Of a stretch of 64,000 nucleotides of DNA, positions 1 to 12,800 are shown in pieces. Both the position numbers and the translations under genes were made by a program. The DNA lies in contig NW_024104151.1 in assembly GCF_003945595.2 (NCBI RefSeq), positions 454,501 to 518,500 on the forward strand, in the 5' to 3' direction. Each line of letters starts with the position of its first letter. Position 1 is the first letter of the stretch. The notes below the pieces were generated by a model that saw only the letters and a list, made by a program, of their open reading frames with translations, did not search any database and was not told where the DNA came from. This stretch comes from Pipra filicauda. Taxonomy: Eukaryota; Chordata; Aves; Passeriformes; Pipridae.

Positions 1-3000
1 TGATGGATTAAATTATGGATATAATAATAGATATAAAAAATTACTGTACCAGAATAATTTAGCTTCTGCTCTTTAGTAGATCAGTATTTTAGACCCAGCT
101 TAGGCAATAATTCACATGTATAGAGTTTTAATAAAGCTTTGGATAAAAACACATATGGAATTTTTTTTTTAATGGAAGCTGTAGAGACTAATACAAAAAG
201 TGCAGATGGGTCAGAAATTAACCTAGAGGAAGATAGCTGAATAATATCTAAAGACTGACTACTTGTTGTTGAAAGGCAAGTACTGATGAAGTTCCTCACT
301 TACCAGCCTTGGGACTATTCTTATATTGTATTTTCTGTGATAAATAGTCATAAATATGATGGAATGAAATTTCTGTATAAAACAAAGCTGAGTGTCTTTG
401 GATGATCTAAAAACCTGCACTTTTTGCTAATTTGTTCCACTTCTGTTATTTCAAATTGATTCATGCAAGGACTAAAACAATAAATCCTACTGTAAACTTA
501 GACCAAAGACATTACCAAATCTCTCTGAAATAAAAGCACAATAAAGCAGTTAGAAATTAAGTGAAATTCTAGAACACATGAGGCAAGGTGTCTTATTAAT
601 GCACAAAGTATGAGAAGGCTTTATCTAAGTAGTACAGTTCTGGGCATTTGTATTCCAGGACTCAATCAAGTGAGACTAGATGAAGAAAAGAACACTTGCA
701 TGCTTGTATTCTGAGAGGCAGTTTATTCATTGTACCAAAATGAAGGGCTTTTTTGAGCTTTAAGTAAACCAGAAGGCAGAAACTGATGAGACAAAACTGT
801 GCAAGACCAACGATATCAATTGTCCAAGAACAAAACATAGAGTTGTCCATGAATAAACAGACATGGAAATTGCAATGTTTTCCATCAACGGAGTTGTGAA
901 ATTCTGTGGCAGACTGCTCAAGAAAACATAGGATTGGGAGCAGTAAATAGTTTGAAGATATTGTCTTGCTTGTTCCTGGAAGATTGTAAGAATGCCTCCA
1001 TGCCAAAGGGGATCATTCTTGAGAACATCTCAAATAATCCGTTTTTTTCAGTTCTGATTTATTGCTTTGCTAACTTGTTTGTATGTGTGTATATATAACG
1101 TTAGCAGCCTTATGTGAATGAGTTTGTCTGATCATTACAGTTGCTTCTATGTTTGAGTTACCAGAGCACTTAAATAAAAAGACTGTCTAGGGGAAATAGG
1201 AGAAGAGAAATACAACAGTTCTTGAACTGCAGTTCAGATTTAATCATCCAAAGTGATAAACGAATGATGTAACTGAGATCTAATCCCTGCTGCCCAGTTT
1301 CTTCACCGGGATTGTATTATTGCACATTATATGCAAGGGGTTTTTGTTAGAGTTTTGTTGATGGCTAATACATACATTACTGATTTGTTGCCTTTTCATA
1401 GAGTTAGAAATAAAGGTACTAAAAGGTAGCCTACAAAGTTTAAGGCTCCATGTTCCTTTGATACAGACATTACATAGCTGAACAAGATCCAATGTTCTCC
1501 AGCACATTTGGTGTTAGAGGCAAAAAGCTTTGACAGCCTGTCCTAATCAGGGAGAACTGATGGCTTACATTTGAAAAGAAAGATTACCAAACTGGAAAAA
1601 CTCTTATACTGCTCCTTGTACTGAGGGAGAAGGGCTGCATAACTTTGGAATTGTTTGGCTTTTGGGATTCCCAGCTGTCTTAAGTTGATTAAAGTTCTAA
1701 AAAATTTCCTCCAGCTTTTATTTTTAGAGAACTGTTCTCACTGTGCTGCTATTTTCCTCATGTTTTTGTTTATGTTTCCACAGAAGCAATACCCATTTTA
1801 AAAGCCAAGAAAGCAGGGCAAGGTTTATTTTTTAGCAGTTGGTGTGGGACAAATTCAGCCTCTTGGTGGGAAGTTTAAGCTCTGTTGAGTGTGATCAACT
1901 GTCTCTAAATGGCAGTAGAAGTTCTGGATTGTAAATTTTCCCAAAATTAGTGCAGTAATCAGCGTATCTGACCTCTCTAAATCAGTGTTCAAAGGATTTA
2001 TTATGTAATTTGGTCTACAGAACATTATTCAGCTTGGAAAACAGTATTTTAGAAGGTGTTTGATCTTGATCCACTACTTATTAAAAAAAATAATAAACAA
2101 CACACATTTTTTAAAGAAAAGGAATAAGAATGTTTTTAAGAAGCTCTGAAATAACTTAGTTTGTTTCCTATGTTATTCTTGCTCTCTAACTGAGAAAAGT
2201 GAGAGGAAAAGATGGTCAGAATATGCTGACTACCACTGTAGTTTTTCCAGTGGTGTGTGTTGTGCCCTAGAAGTAGTTGAGAACTTCCTTCCTCTGTTCA
2301 CTTATGTTTGTTTGTGTAACACATTTAATAGAAGTGGCTATTAGTAGTTTCACCTCTTCTGAAAGGGATGGTCTGCTGGGAATTTATATATGTGAAATAC
2401 AGGATATACCCCATTTGCTGACTCCCCTGTTTTTTTCCAAACACTTTGGCAAATGTGGAATGTCTACCTTCATTTTTCTGTTTGTTGCCTGAAACCTCAA
2501 AGAGGAGATGGAAATTTCTTTTAGTCTTAATATTCAGTTTACAGTCTGGGACCTTTTTCTGGATCCAGTTAAGTGGGAGGGTGTGTACAGTAGCAGTGTT
2601 GCTACCATTTCCACTGTGCAATTACATTGTACTGAAAGCTGTATCTCCTAAAGAGCTTTGCTGTTAGAATAAAACAACAGTTCTGTCAATGAAAAAATTT
2701 CATGACTGACTATATGAGATTATTACTTATGTAGTGCTACTGAAAGCCCTCCTGTCACTTTTGTGGTGGTATGTGAAACAGCAGTCCACCCCAGTCCTTC
2801 CCAATCTCATCTGTTCTTTGAAGAAAACCAGAACCTTGAGGTGTCCTGTTCCATTTTTCTCTTCCATTTTGCTTTGCATGCTGAGTGCATTGTTACTGGA
2901 CCAATGCCTGCACCTTCTGTCTAGACTTCATCTTCATTAGTATGCAATTAATAAGGCTTACACTTGGAACTTTCCCACTATTTCTTTCTTCAGAGGCTAA

Positions 3001-3764
3001 TCATATCTCTCCTAAAGGGCAGTTTCTTTGGTCTTGTTGCTTTATCTGATATTGTTAAGCTTAGCTTTCCCAGAACATTAGTATGTTTACACAATTATTT
3101 TTTTTTTTTTGTTCTACTCCAGGTCAAGTGCTTTTCCTAATTATTACCATTGTAATTGGGACGCCCAAGGTTTTTGACACACTGCTAGCTGCAAAGTCAT
3201 TTTAACAAAGTTTTGAAAATGTTGGTGTGAGCAGCCATGAGAACTCCGAGTTAGCATAGGATAAGGCGCTTTATCTCTGGGAAGCTGATTATAATCATAA
3301 CAGAAATGTAAGGCCTGAAAATCACATGTAGTTCTGGACAAACTAGTAGTTTAAATTCATTTTGTAGTTTCTTTCCATTACAATGTTGTCACCACATGAT
3401 ATTCTAAAGTCTACCTAAATCAAAGATTTGTACATTGATGATGCTTTAAACCTAATATGATGGCATGCTTTAACTCCTTAAAAAGAGAGGAATTGTTCTT
3501 TTGTGAGTTCAAATATTTTCTTCCTTCTCACAACATCAAAGGAAAAATGCTTCAGCTAATCTGTGTGGTAGAAGTTTTCCAGCAGATATTAAAATTCTTC
3601 TTCATCTTCTCCTGGCTTTCTAAGGGAAATGCTATGAACAGTGGTAAGAAATGAAGCCTGCTTCTTCAGTTTTTCATTTTTGTCCAGGTTTATAAGAGGA
3701 GATAAACTAGACCAGTGTGATTGTCTGTTGATGTAAGTTTTCACTGTGTTTGTTTCGATTTTAG
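1..3764 (+). other. COL24A1: intron tail upstream of e1 (incomplete)
   Basis: AT-rich intron with no Gly-X-Y exon on the plus strand and no convincing gene on the minus strand. A 12-base T run lies at about 3099-3110. I see no recognisable transposon. Confidence 0.8.
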
Positions 3765-3818
3765 GGACTTCTGGGTGACCGAGGGCCTCCAGGGCCACAG
3801 GGCCCCAAAGGAGTTGAG
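3765..3818 (+). CDS. COL24A1: e1: collagen helix exon, 54 bp
   Basis: Encodes GLLGDRGPPGPQGPKGVE, six perfect Gly-X-Y triplets. Acceptor is cgattttag after a T-rich tract; donor is GAG|gtaaga. It enters and leaves in phase 0. This is the most upstream exon in the window; the exon before it lies beyond position 1. Confidence 0.96.
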
Positions 3819-6800
3819 GTAAGATCAAAATGTTATCTAGTCAAGAGATTATGTTTCAAAGAAAAAGTTAGGAGAGGTAAGAGGGTTAGGCAACAATAGC
3901 TAGGTGTGTACGGTGTTGTCATGCAAAATTTGAAGTTTCTTTCGTATTTTGGCAAGTGTTACAAAGAGGTTTTAGCAGCTTTATGGGGCTGTCCATCCAT
4001 TATGGGGTTTATTTTAGTTATTTCAGTGGGATCTCAGGTAGTACATGTCCAGAGTTTGATGTGGTTCTTTTAGTTAAACTGGGGAGATGGTGGGGGGGAG
4101 GCATAGTATGGAAATAGAAAATGTATACCAGTTTAACTATAGTGTCCTAGATACACTTAAGTAAACAGTTAGACCCCTATTAACTGAAGGAGGAGAAAAG
4201 TAGCTCTTCATCTTATAGATTCATTGAGTATTCTTAATTTGTCATCATAAAAATAAAAGCTTACGTCTCATAGGCTAAAAATAACATTAGAAATTATTTA
4301 ATTAGTGATTCTGGGATAGATCTCTAGACTTGTAAATACCTAAATTATGGGCTTCCATGACAGGTATTGAGTGAGTAAAAACTAACAGTGACAAAATGAT
4401 CTGTTTAGTTAGAAGCCAGGAAACAGGTAGAATTTCTTAATTCCTGTTTCCTGTTGCTTGTGATTGAAAAAGTTGTGTACCACTTCCTCCAAAACTTGGA
4501 GAAAATCTCCCATATTGAGGAGGAACAGTGGACCACAATTGATACTTATTCATGCTTTAACTTTGTAATGAAGAGTTAACGCTGCAGTTCCACATTGTTC
4601 TTATCTATATCAGTGCACTGCACAGCACAGGCAGTGTCTCATTTCTTCTCTTACACACCTGACAAACCTGACCCCCAACCCCCCCTCCATCCTTGAGAAA
4701 AGATAGGGGTTAAACCTTGGCAAAATGCCATAGCAACATAGAAGACAAAAGCAGGAATGTTCCCACTGCTTTTATAGTCATTAGTGTCAAATGTTGCTAC
4801 AATAGAGTAACTGCAGGGCAGACAGGGCAGCCCATCATTGCTGAGTCTCTACCTGCTCAAAATTGTGAAAATATTGCTATCATGGTAGGTATACCTACAG
4901 TTTCACAGCCTTTCTCGTTGTTTCTATCAGACTTGAACTCATACAAACACATATGAAGTAAATTTAAGATGATAAAATAAATACAAACAGTTATCTGCAG
5001 AGTTTCTTTTTTTAAAATTAGACTTGACATCAAGATCATTGAAGTCCTGATTTCTTTTAGGGAGAAGTAGGACCAGCTGGACCTATGGGAGGAGTTGGCC
5101 CAAGAGTAAGTATAAGTCATTTTGTTAGAGGCAGGTTTTTTTTTAGTAGGAAGATTGCTTTAAAATGTAAATTTACTGTGAGAAGTGACTGTGATAAAAT
5201 GAGAAGCGGTTTTCCATCCAAAAAATTGTGCCTCAAAATAAAATTTTTGAAAAGGAGGAGATAAATAAAAACTGCTTTGAAAAGGAGGAGATAAATAACA
5301 AACTGCTTATGGTGCTCCTCTAAGACAGATGAAACCACCATGCACTTCCTAGGGACTGAACCAGTTGATATATCAAAATATTTAAATTGGGGAAGAAGAA
5401 CAACCCACCCGACTCACAGGGAGAAATAAAAAGGAGGTATGCTTTAAGAAGTCTACCAGAAACCTGGTAGAGAGTTAGTGAAAAAATGAAAGCTGGAATG
5501 TCACAATCCTGTTTATGCTGACATGTTTTAAAAGATAAAAGTTTAATACTAACATCCAATTTCTTTGTTACTTATAAAAATAAACTAGTGTCTGTGAACA
5601 ATTTAGTAACCTTGAAGCTTCTTTTTAGAAACATTCTAAGCTAAAATGGATACTGGCCTGCACTAGGGATTACAGGAGTGTCACTAAGTTTATTGAATTC
5701 AATTTTATCTTCTGCCTTTACTTGATTTGCTTATATATGGTTATCATTGGTTTGGTCTTCATTCTGGTTGACTTCCATTTCTTGCATGAACTTGAGAAAG
5801 TCTTTTGCACTGTTTCCTGCTTTTAAAGTGAATATATACCTATGTAATTTTTCTTGTTCGTTAGCTAGTCAAAGCTGGGGATTTGCTTTATGTTGGAAAT
5901 AATATTAAAACATTTTTTTGTCACATAGATTAGGTGTTAAAATGAACAAACAAACCCCAACCAAAACAAACAAGTGAAAAATCCATACACAAAACCTTCC
6001 CATGAAAGTCTCCTTGTTTTTCAGATGAGGAAAACATGCAAAAAATTAAACAGAATTTCAAAACACTCTGTAACTTAATTCAGTATTCAGTTGAATCTGT
6101 CTGAGCTTCTGCTGAGAGCCTCAAATTTTTGTTTTGGCTACATCATACTTGGAGTCTCCTCCTTGGGCAGGGCTTCATGGCTAGACAGCAACCCAATGTT
6201 GTGCTGTGGCAATTGGAAAAGAATATGTTGTAGTGGGTGACTCATGGGCAGTAAGACACCTACTCTCACATCCCATACGTCATCGGGCATGCACAGGCCA
6301 CCAACAGCTCATGTCAAAGTGACCCAAGAGGAAAATCTTCTGTGTAACCTAGCAAACTGAAATGTTTTTAATCTATTTTAGGTCACTTTGACCTAAATTA
6401 TTTTTGTTTTTATTTCTCTCAATGGGAGATGTGCACACCTTTGGCTTGTCTTATGGCTCTCTGGTTTCTCTCTCTCATAGTAAATTGTTGAGAGACGAGT
6501 ATGTGGATCTGAGCTGGGCCCCAGGGTTGCTGTCTCCAGACGTTGTTTAGTAGCTTGCTGGCTAACATCCCCTCCTGAAATGAGAGGTAGGGGAAAAGGG
6601 AATTTTGCTTGATGGGCAGGCCTGCCTGTTTTTCCTCCTCATCCAGGGGCCCATCTGCTTTTGCCTGGATTCTTCGGCTTCTGTTGTCTCCAGCTGTTTC
6701 ACAGCTCCAGGCCAACTTGTTGGCTGCTGCTCTGAACTCTGCTCCCATCTCTGGTTGTCCTTGCTACTTCGCTCCCACATGTAATGTAGACTGTGTGATT

Positions 6801-9800
6801 ACACTGGAGAGAGTGTCACAATCATGAAGTTGTTAAATCTGACATAGTTTACCAGGACTAGTCAATAAGCTGCTGAACACATCTTTCTTTTTAAATTATG
6901 CTTGCTTAATTGCAATTTGACATTCATTTGATATACATAGGCTTTTTTTCCAATTTCCATGAAAGGAGTATAACAGAGTGAATGCTACATCTGAAAGTAA
7001 ACACTATCAAAATTGTGTTGTCACTGCACTAATTCAATAGCCATGGGGGCAGAGGAGGTCTCTGAGAGGGACTTGAAGAGGTGGTCTGGCCATGCATGGC
7101 CCCAAGGCACCATCAGCTGTCTGATATGTCTTTAGCTGACAGATGTGTTTAGCTTGTCTTTTGCAGCCTCCAAGAGTTGGGGATTCTTCATTCTCCTCAT
7201 CAATCTGCTTCAGTCATTTGCCTGTTTTACAGACTTTTTTTCTAATGTCTAACTGCTCTATCTGAAAATCTTGCCTGTGCCTTTCTCATTACGACCTTGC
7301 TTCCTGCCCTACAGACCTTATTTGTGGGCATGGTTAACACATTAGTCCTCTTTTCAGCCGCTGTTACTTTGACTTTTCTAGGGTTTGTCTAAACTGGGTA
7401 AAGTACCCTTGTCGGTGATATACTCTGCACCTTTGATTATTCTTACGAAGCAGTAATGGAGCAGGTTTCTAGAGTTTCTGGAATCCTCATCTCTTCTGCT
7501 GTGCACTTTTCAGGTCAGAGTATTCAGCCCCCAGTTCAGGTTTAGGCATGCACCAAGCAGACAACCATAAATTTTCACCTCATTTTTCTCTCTTCCCCTG
7601 CCCTTGTTTCTAGCATTTGCTTTAAAAAACATGCAGAAGACCAAAAACCCCTGGCACCCACCTGACCAATGCTGCCATCAAAATAGATCATTCTCTGCAA
7701 TGGATGATGAACAGAAAGTGAATATGAACTTGCACCCTGGTTCTCAGGTCCCAGCTTGAAAAAGAATTCCCATGTGTCTTAAATAACTGGAGACAAAATT
7801 GAGGATGCTCTCCTGCTTACTCAGGATGTATAATATATCAGTTCCACAGAACTCAGTCTGTTTGAACTTTAGAGGAGGTTTTCGAACTTAATCTGATGAC
7901 ATAATTTGAGATTTAATTCATTTCTTCCCAAAACTTCCCACCCATTCTATTCCAAAGTCAAATACTTACATTGTCTTAAATTAATCCTTCTACAAAAAAA
8001 AAAGCTGATTTTTTTTTTTTAGTATTTGTTTATTTATCCTGCAAAAATACAGTGTATGCCACATTAAAGAAGTGGCTGTGTTTATTTGGTTTCTTCCCAA
8101 TTAACTTTCTCTCTCAAAGGCTATCCAAATATTAACACTAGCTGTTGGTGTAGCTCAGCTCAGTCACTGCAAGCATTGGTGCATTTTATTAGGTTTTTTG
8201 GTATCTTCATTGCTGGAGCAGAAAATTACTTTAAAAGAGTCGAGATTGTTTTAAACCAGAACCTGAATGGAGACCTGAGTAGAAGTCTGCAACTTTCTCG
8301 TGACAGGAAGAAGAAGGGCAGACACTGATCTCTTCTCTATGGTGACCAGTGACAGGACCTGAGGGAATGGCCTGAAGTTGTCTCAGGGGAGGTTTAGGTT
8401 AGATATGAGAAGAAATTTCTTCCCCCAGAGGGTGGTTGGGCACTGAACAGGCTCCCCAGGGCAGTGGTCACGGCACCAAGGCTGACAGAGCTCAAGCAGT
8501 GTTTGGATGATCCTCTGGGGCACATAATGGGACTCTTGGGGATGGGCCTGTGCTGGGCTAAGGGTTGGACTCAATGATCCTTGTGGGTCCCTTCCAACTC
8601 TGCATATTCTCTGATTCTGTGATAAAAAGGAACTCTTATGAGTTGATTCCTTTCTGAGCTACACGTTAAAGAGAAGCTGGAATTCATATAGTCATCAGAT
8701 GAGCGGTTTCTCCTGAAGATGGTAGAAAATGCTATCAAATCTGCCCCACTCCTCCAGTGCAGTATTTTTCTGAAAGTGCCTTCCTGTGGGCTGAAGGCTT
8801 GTGATGAGCTTATGGAAGGATGGAAATAGAGCTACTGTGAGAGATATTTATATTAATATATACACACCTGTACCTACCCATTGTGAGGGGAAAGGAAGAA
8901 CAGGTGGTTGCTGTTTCCTGAAAAGGGAAGGCTAGAACTTTCAGCTAATATTTTAGGAAATAGACATTTCCTTTGGGATTACCCTGCCTTGGAAGAGTAA
9001 TTTTCTCAGGGGTTTGCAAGCAGAAAAGCAGCTATCCCTAGTTTAACCTTCTGTCAGTGGCTTTTCCTCCATATATAAATGTATTGTATTTCTGTTTAAA
9101 GCCAAATCTGTGTGTTTTGAATTACTTTACCAGTTAAACCCACTTGTTCCATTTTCTAATCAACTTCCATTTGTTGTGTGTTCTTCATAGCTAGTACATA
9201 AATGGGAAATGAGCCAAGAAATCTTTACAAATTATAACTCTGATTCAGTTCTCATAGGACTAAAGTTATCGAGGTAGTTAATAGTGACCATTAGTCTTCT
9301 TTCAATGAATTTCACTTGAAATATTTTTGTTATAGTCTTGCTGTCTAGAAAGACCCTAAGGTTCTTTAGAGTAAAGTAGTTAAACAACATGTAGTAACCT
9401 GCAGAAGCCCATCACTCGTTCTTTGTTAAGCCTTGTGGAAAGACATGACTTGCTTTGTCTGGGTCTCTTCTCTTTGTGGTCTTTTTGTCCTGCATTCCTG
9501 CATGTGCCGTGTTTTAATCCATTGGCAAAAAACAAAAATATGTTCCTAAAGTGGCTTTATTTGTTGGAATTTGCTGGGCAAAATGAAATCACTCAGGTAG
9601 GCAGAGAGAATGAGAGATGTAGAAAGGGATTAATAAGAGAAGTCATGGAACCTGCTAAGATAATATGATTTTAAGCCATATGGAGAATTTCTCAGATGCC
9701 CAGAAACTAACACGCACATCGTGCTCTGAAAGACAGACACAGAGCAGCGGAAGCAAAAGAGCCAAATGAAAAAATGCCTTCTTTTTTTAAGAAACCTGTT

Positions 9801-12800
9801 TATTACCTGTTGCTTTGGTTGCTCTTGTCTCAGGACAGCTGATGTGGAATGGAAAGCTCAGTAGAGGCTCTGGTGATTGCAATTACTCAGTTTGGTGGAA
9901 CAGCAGCTGATAATTTCCTTTTAGCAGAAATCTGCACCTTTTTGATACTGAATCATTAAAATGTTGAATTCATTTTCTTTCTCCAGTTGTCAGCCTTCAG
10001 TGACCTCATTAGGAACTTGCTCAAGAGCCTGATCCAGTCCATTAGACCTGTACTTCTGGACTAGGGCCTTTTCCTCAGCAGATGGGGAAAGCTTGTCTAG
10101 ACAGGGCTGTGCTGTCCAGATAACCAAAGGGTTAGGCTATTCTTGATGTTTTAGAGGAAGTAAAGTACACCTGGACGGAAAACAACCTCCTGAAAGGGAG
10201 ACATAATTACATTATAAACATCTAGTTGAAAATTAAGAGGGAAAGCATTCTGGTTTGTATATCTGTGTGGGTCTGTAGGAATGACAACAGAGGGAGGGAT
10301 GAATGTTATAAAATGCTTCAAAGATTTGGTCACTTTGTGGCCTCCTGCTCTGATTGATGTTGCTGTATTTCTTCCAGCTAACAATATGTTATTAATGCAG
10401 TATCATAGCAACGAGAACTATCAGCAGCAAAACGCTAGTGGAGAGAGACAAGGCTTAAATTAATCATCAATTTTCTGAATAAAGAGGAAAGGATATTGGA
10501 GCTGATTTCGTCTGGTTAAAGGAGGACAGTTGTGACACCAGTCCCTGAGGTCTGAATGTCAAATTCTGTTAATGTGACTCCCTGTGCTGCTGGAATTAGC
10601 AGGAGAGAACATGACCTTGTCTTTTTTCTTGTCTCCCTAATGTTTTTTCAAAGTGAAATTGAGATACATTTCAATCTTGGACTGTGATAGTTTTTCCTCA
10701 GTGTTAATTGCTGTAAGACTTAATACAGATTCTGCTTACTGTTCTAGTATTCAACATAATATTCAACAGTGTATTTTCAGATGTAGATTTCTAAATACAC
10801 TTACTTCAGACTTTGGTATTAAATATTACTAAAATGTACATTTTTAAGTGCCCATATTTTGATAAATACAGAAATTGGGATGAAATTATCTTTTTTTAAA
10901 ATAAAATATTTACAATATTTTATTCTAATCCTTATTTTAGGGAAAGCCAGGAGAGAAAGGGTATATAGGTGATCCTGGACCAGAAGGTTTAAAGGTAAAT
11001 GATGGTTTTATGAATGAAGTAGAATATATTTGGAGGGTCAACTGTTTACAGTTATACACTGCCATATACAGTGACATGCCAGTGAAAGGATATGAGTACA
11101 TGTTTCCATATAATATCAATGTATATCATACTGGTGATTCTGCTTTCTTGCAAGATCCCATTTTGGAAAAGAAAGAAATTGTGCAGCTCTAGGAGACAGG
11201 GCTATGTGAACAAAGAGTGCACCTGCTAAAATGAAATCTAACTGCCTGGGGATATGAGGGTGCCTGGGGGCAACAAGGGGCTCAGGGCAGTTCTTACACT
11301 GACAGGATTTTGGGGTTGTGAGTGAGGAGGAGATGAAGTGTTGCAGTTTGAAAGAGGAGCTTGTGGCAGCAGAATTTCTCAGTGCTGAGCTGCAATCTGT
11401 GTAAACAGTATACAAATAATTGCTTGTCAGTTATTAAATAACTGAGATCATAATCATAGCCAGATAATTAATAGTGAATATACACCCAGCTTTCACATGT
11501 AAAATACACAGAAAAATGTTCCAGTTATATAACATAACTTGCAGCATTATTAAAAAGAACAGAATTAATCTAATACTGAATGACAGTTTCAAGATTTTGG
11601 GGGGAGGAGGAGAAGCTTATTCAAATGCCAATTTTCCTAATATTTCATAGCAAAATTGCAGTTATCAATAATGTGCACCGGCAACATTTACCTTTGAAGC
11701 AGTTATGAAATAGTGAAGGTAATTTGCTGAAAGGAAGATATAAATAAAAAGTAAGAAGTTCATTTATAGTATTTGCTGACTTAATGTATTTAGTGAGCAC
11801 TTAATACATAGTTTACATTTTTGTGGGTAAGTCCTGAATAGATTAGGACATCATTTTACAAAATCAAAATTAACCACTGGCAAAATTAATTTTTTATTGG
11901 TTGCTTAATTTTAGCTTTTAAAGTTTTAATTGGCAGATGTAACTTAGAAAATAAAGAGGTTCCTAGGAAAATAGAACACTTTGATATACACGTATGGAAG
12001 AAATTACTTTTCTAATGTACTACTTCATCTGTTTTCTACATTTAACAGGGAGAACAAGGAGATCAAGGAAAGCTTGGAAAAAATGGTGTAGCAGTAAGCT
12101 TGAATTCTCTTTCTGGTTTGATTTTTAATTCTGTGTTTATTTGAGAGTGAATGAATAATTTGTTGCAGGAAGTGTCTGATGAAGTTTGCCTGCCTTTGAA
12201 GCTGTAGTATGGTAGTTATACCTTTGTAATTTTTCAGAATCATACTATTTAAAGAAATTTCCCATTTTAAGCATTTTCTTGAATTAATTCTGCTTTTTTC
12301 CTAATATGTTGTGTGAACATTGCAGGTGGTTGTAGGGATTTTCCAAGGCACGTTTGCCTAAGTGAACAAGTGATCCTTTTCCAGTTAAATCTTTTGAGAG
12401 GCTACTTTTAGCCAGAGATGTATTTTGCAGACTTGTTCTATCTACCCTCCATAAAATCACAGAGCTCAAGATGACCTCGGGGTGACACATAGTCCATCCT
12501 CTACTGCCTAGGCAAGATCAGTTATCTTGATATCAGTGCTGAAAAATATTTGGCTAGCCAGTTATTAAAAAGCTCCAAGAATGAAGTCTCTGTGACCTGC
12601 AGGCAGACCAGGGCTTTTCTATCTTTATTTTTAATAAGTTCTTCCAGTTGTGTAACCTGATTCCCTTCTGCTGGAAACAGCATTTTACAGATGATGGTTG
12701 TTATTGTGTGCTGCCTCCTTTCTTTCTTTCTTTTCAGGCTTAACGGTCCCCATTCAATTAGCCTTTCATGTTTCCTAGATAATGTAAGTCACATTCTAAC

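Larger units (their letters stand above)
5106..10940 (+). other. COL24A1: intron, 5835 bp
   Basis: Holds a 30-bp tandem duplication (5248-5308) and a CR1 LINE fragment (8322-8623). No further exon seen on either strand. Confidence 0.85.
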
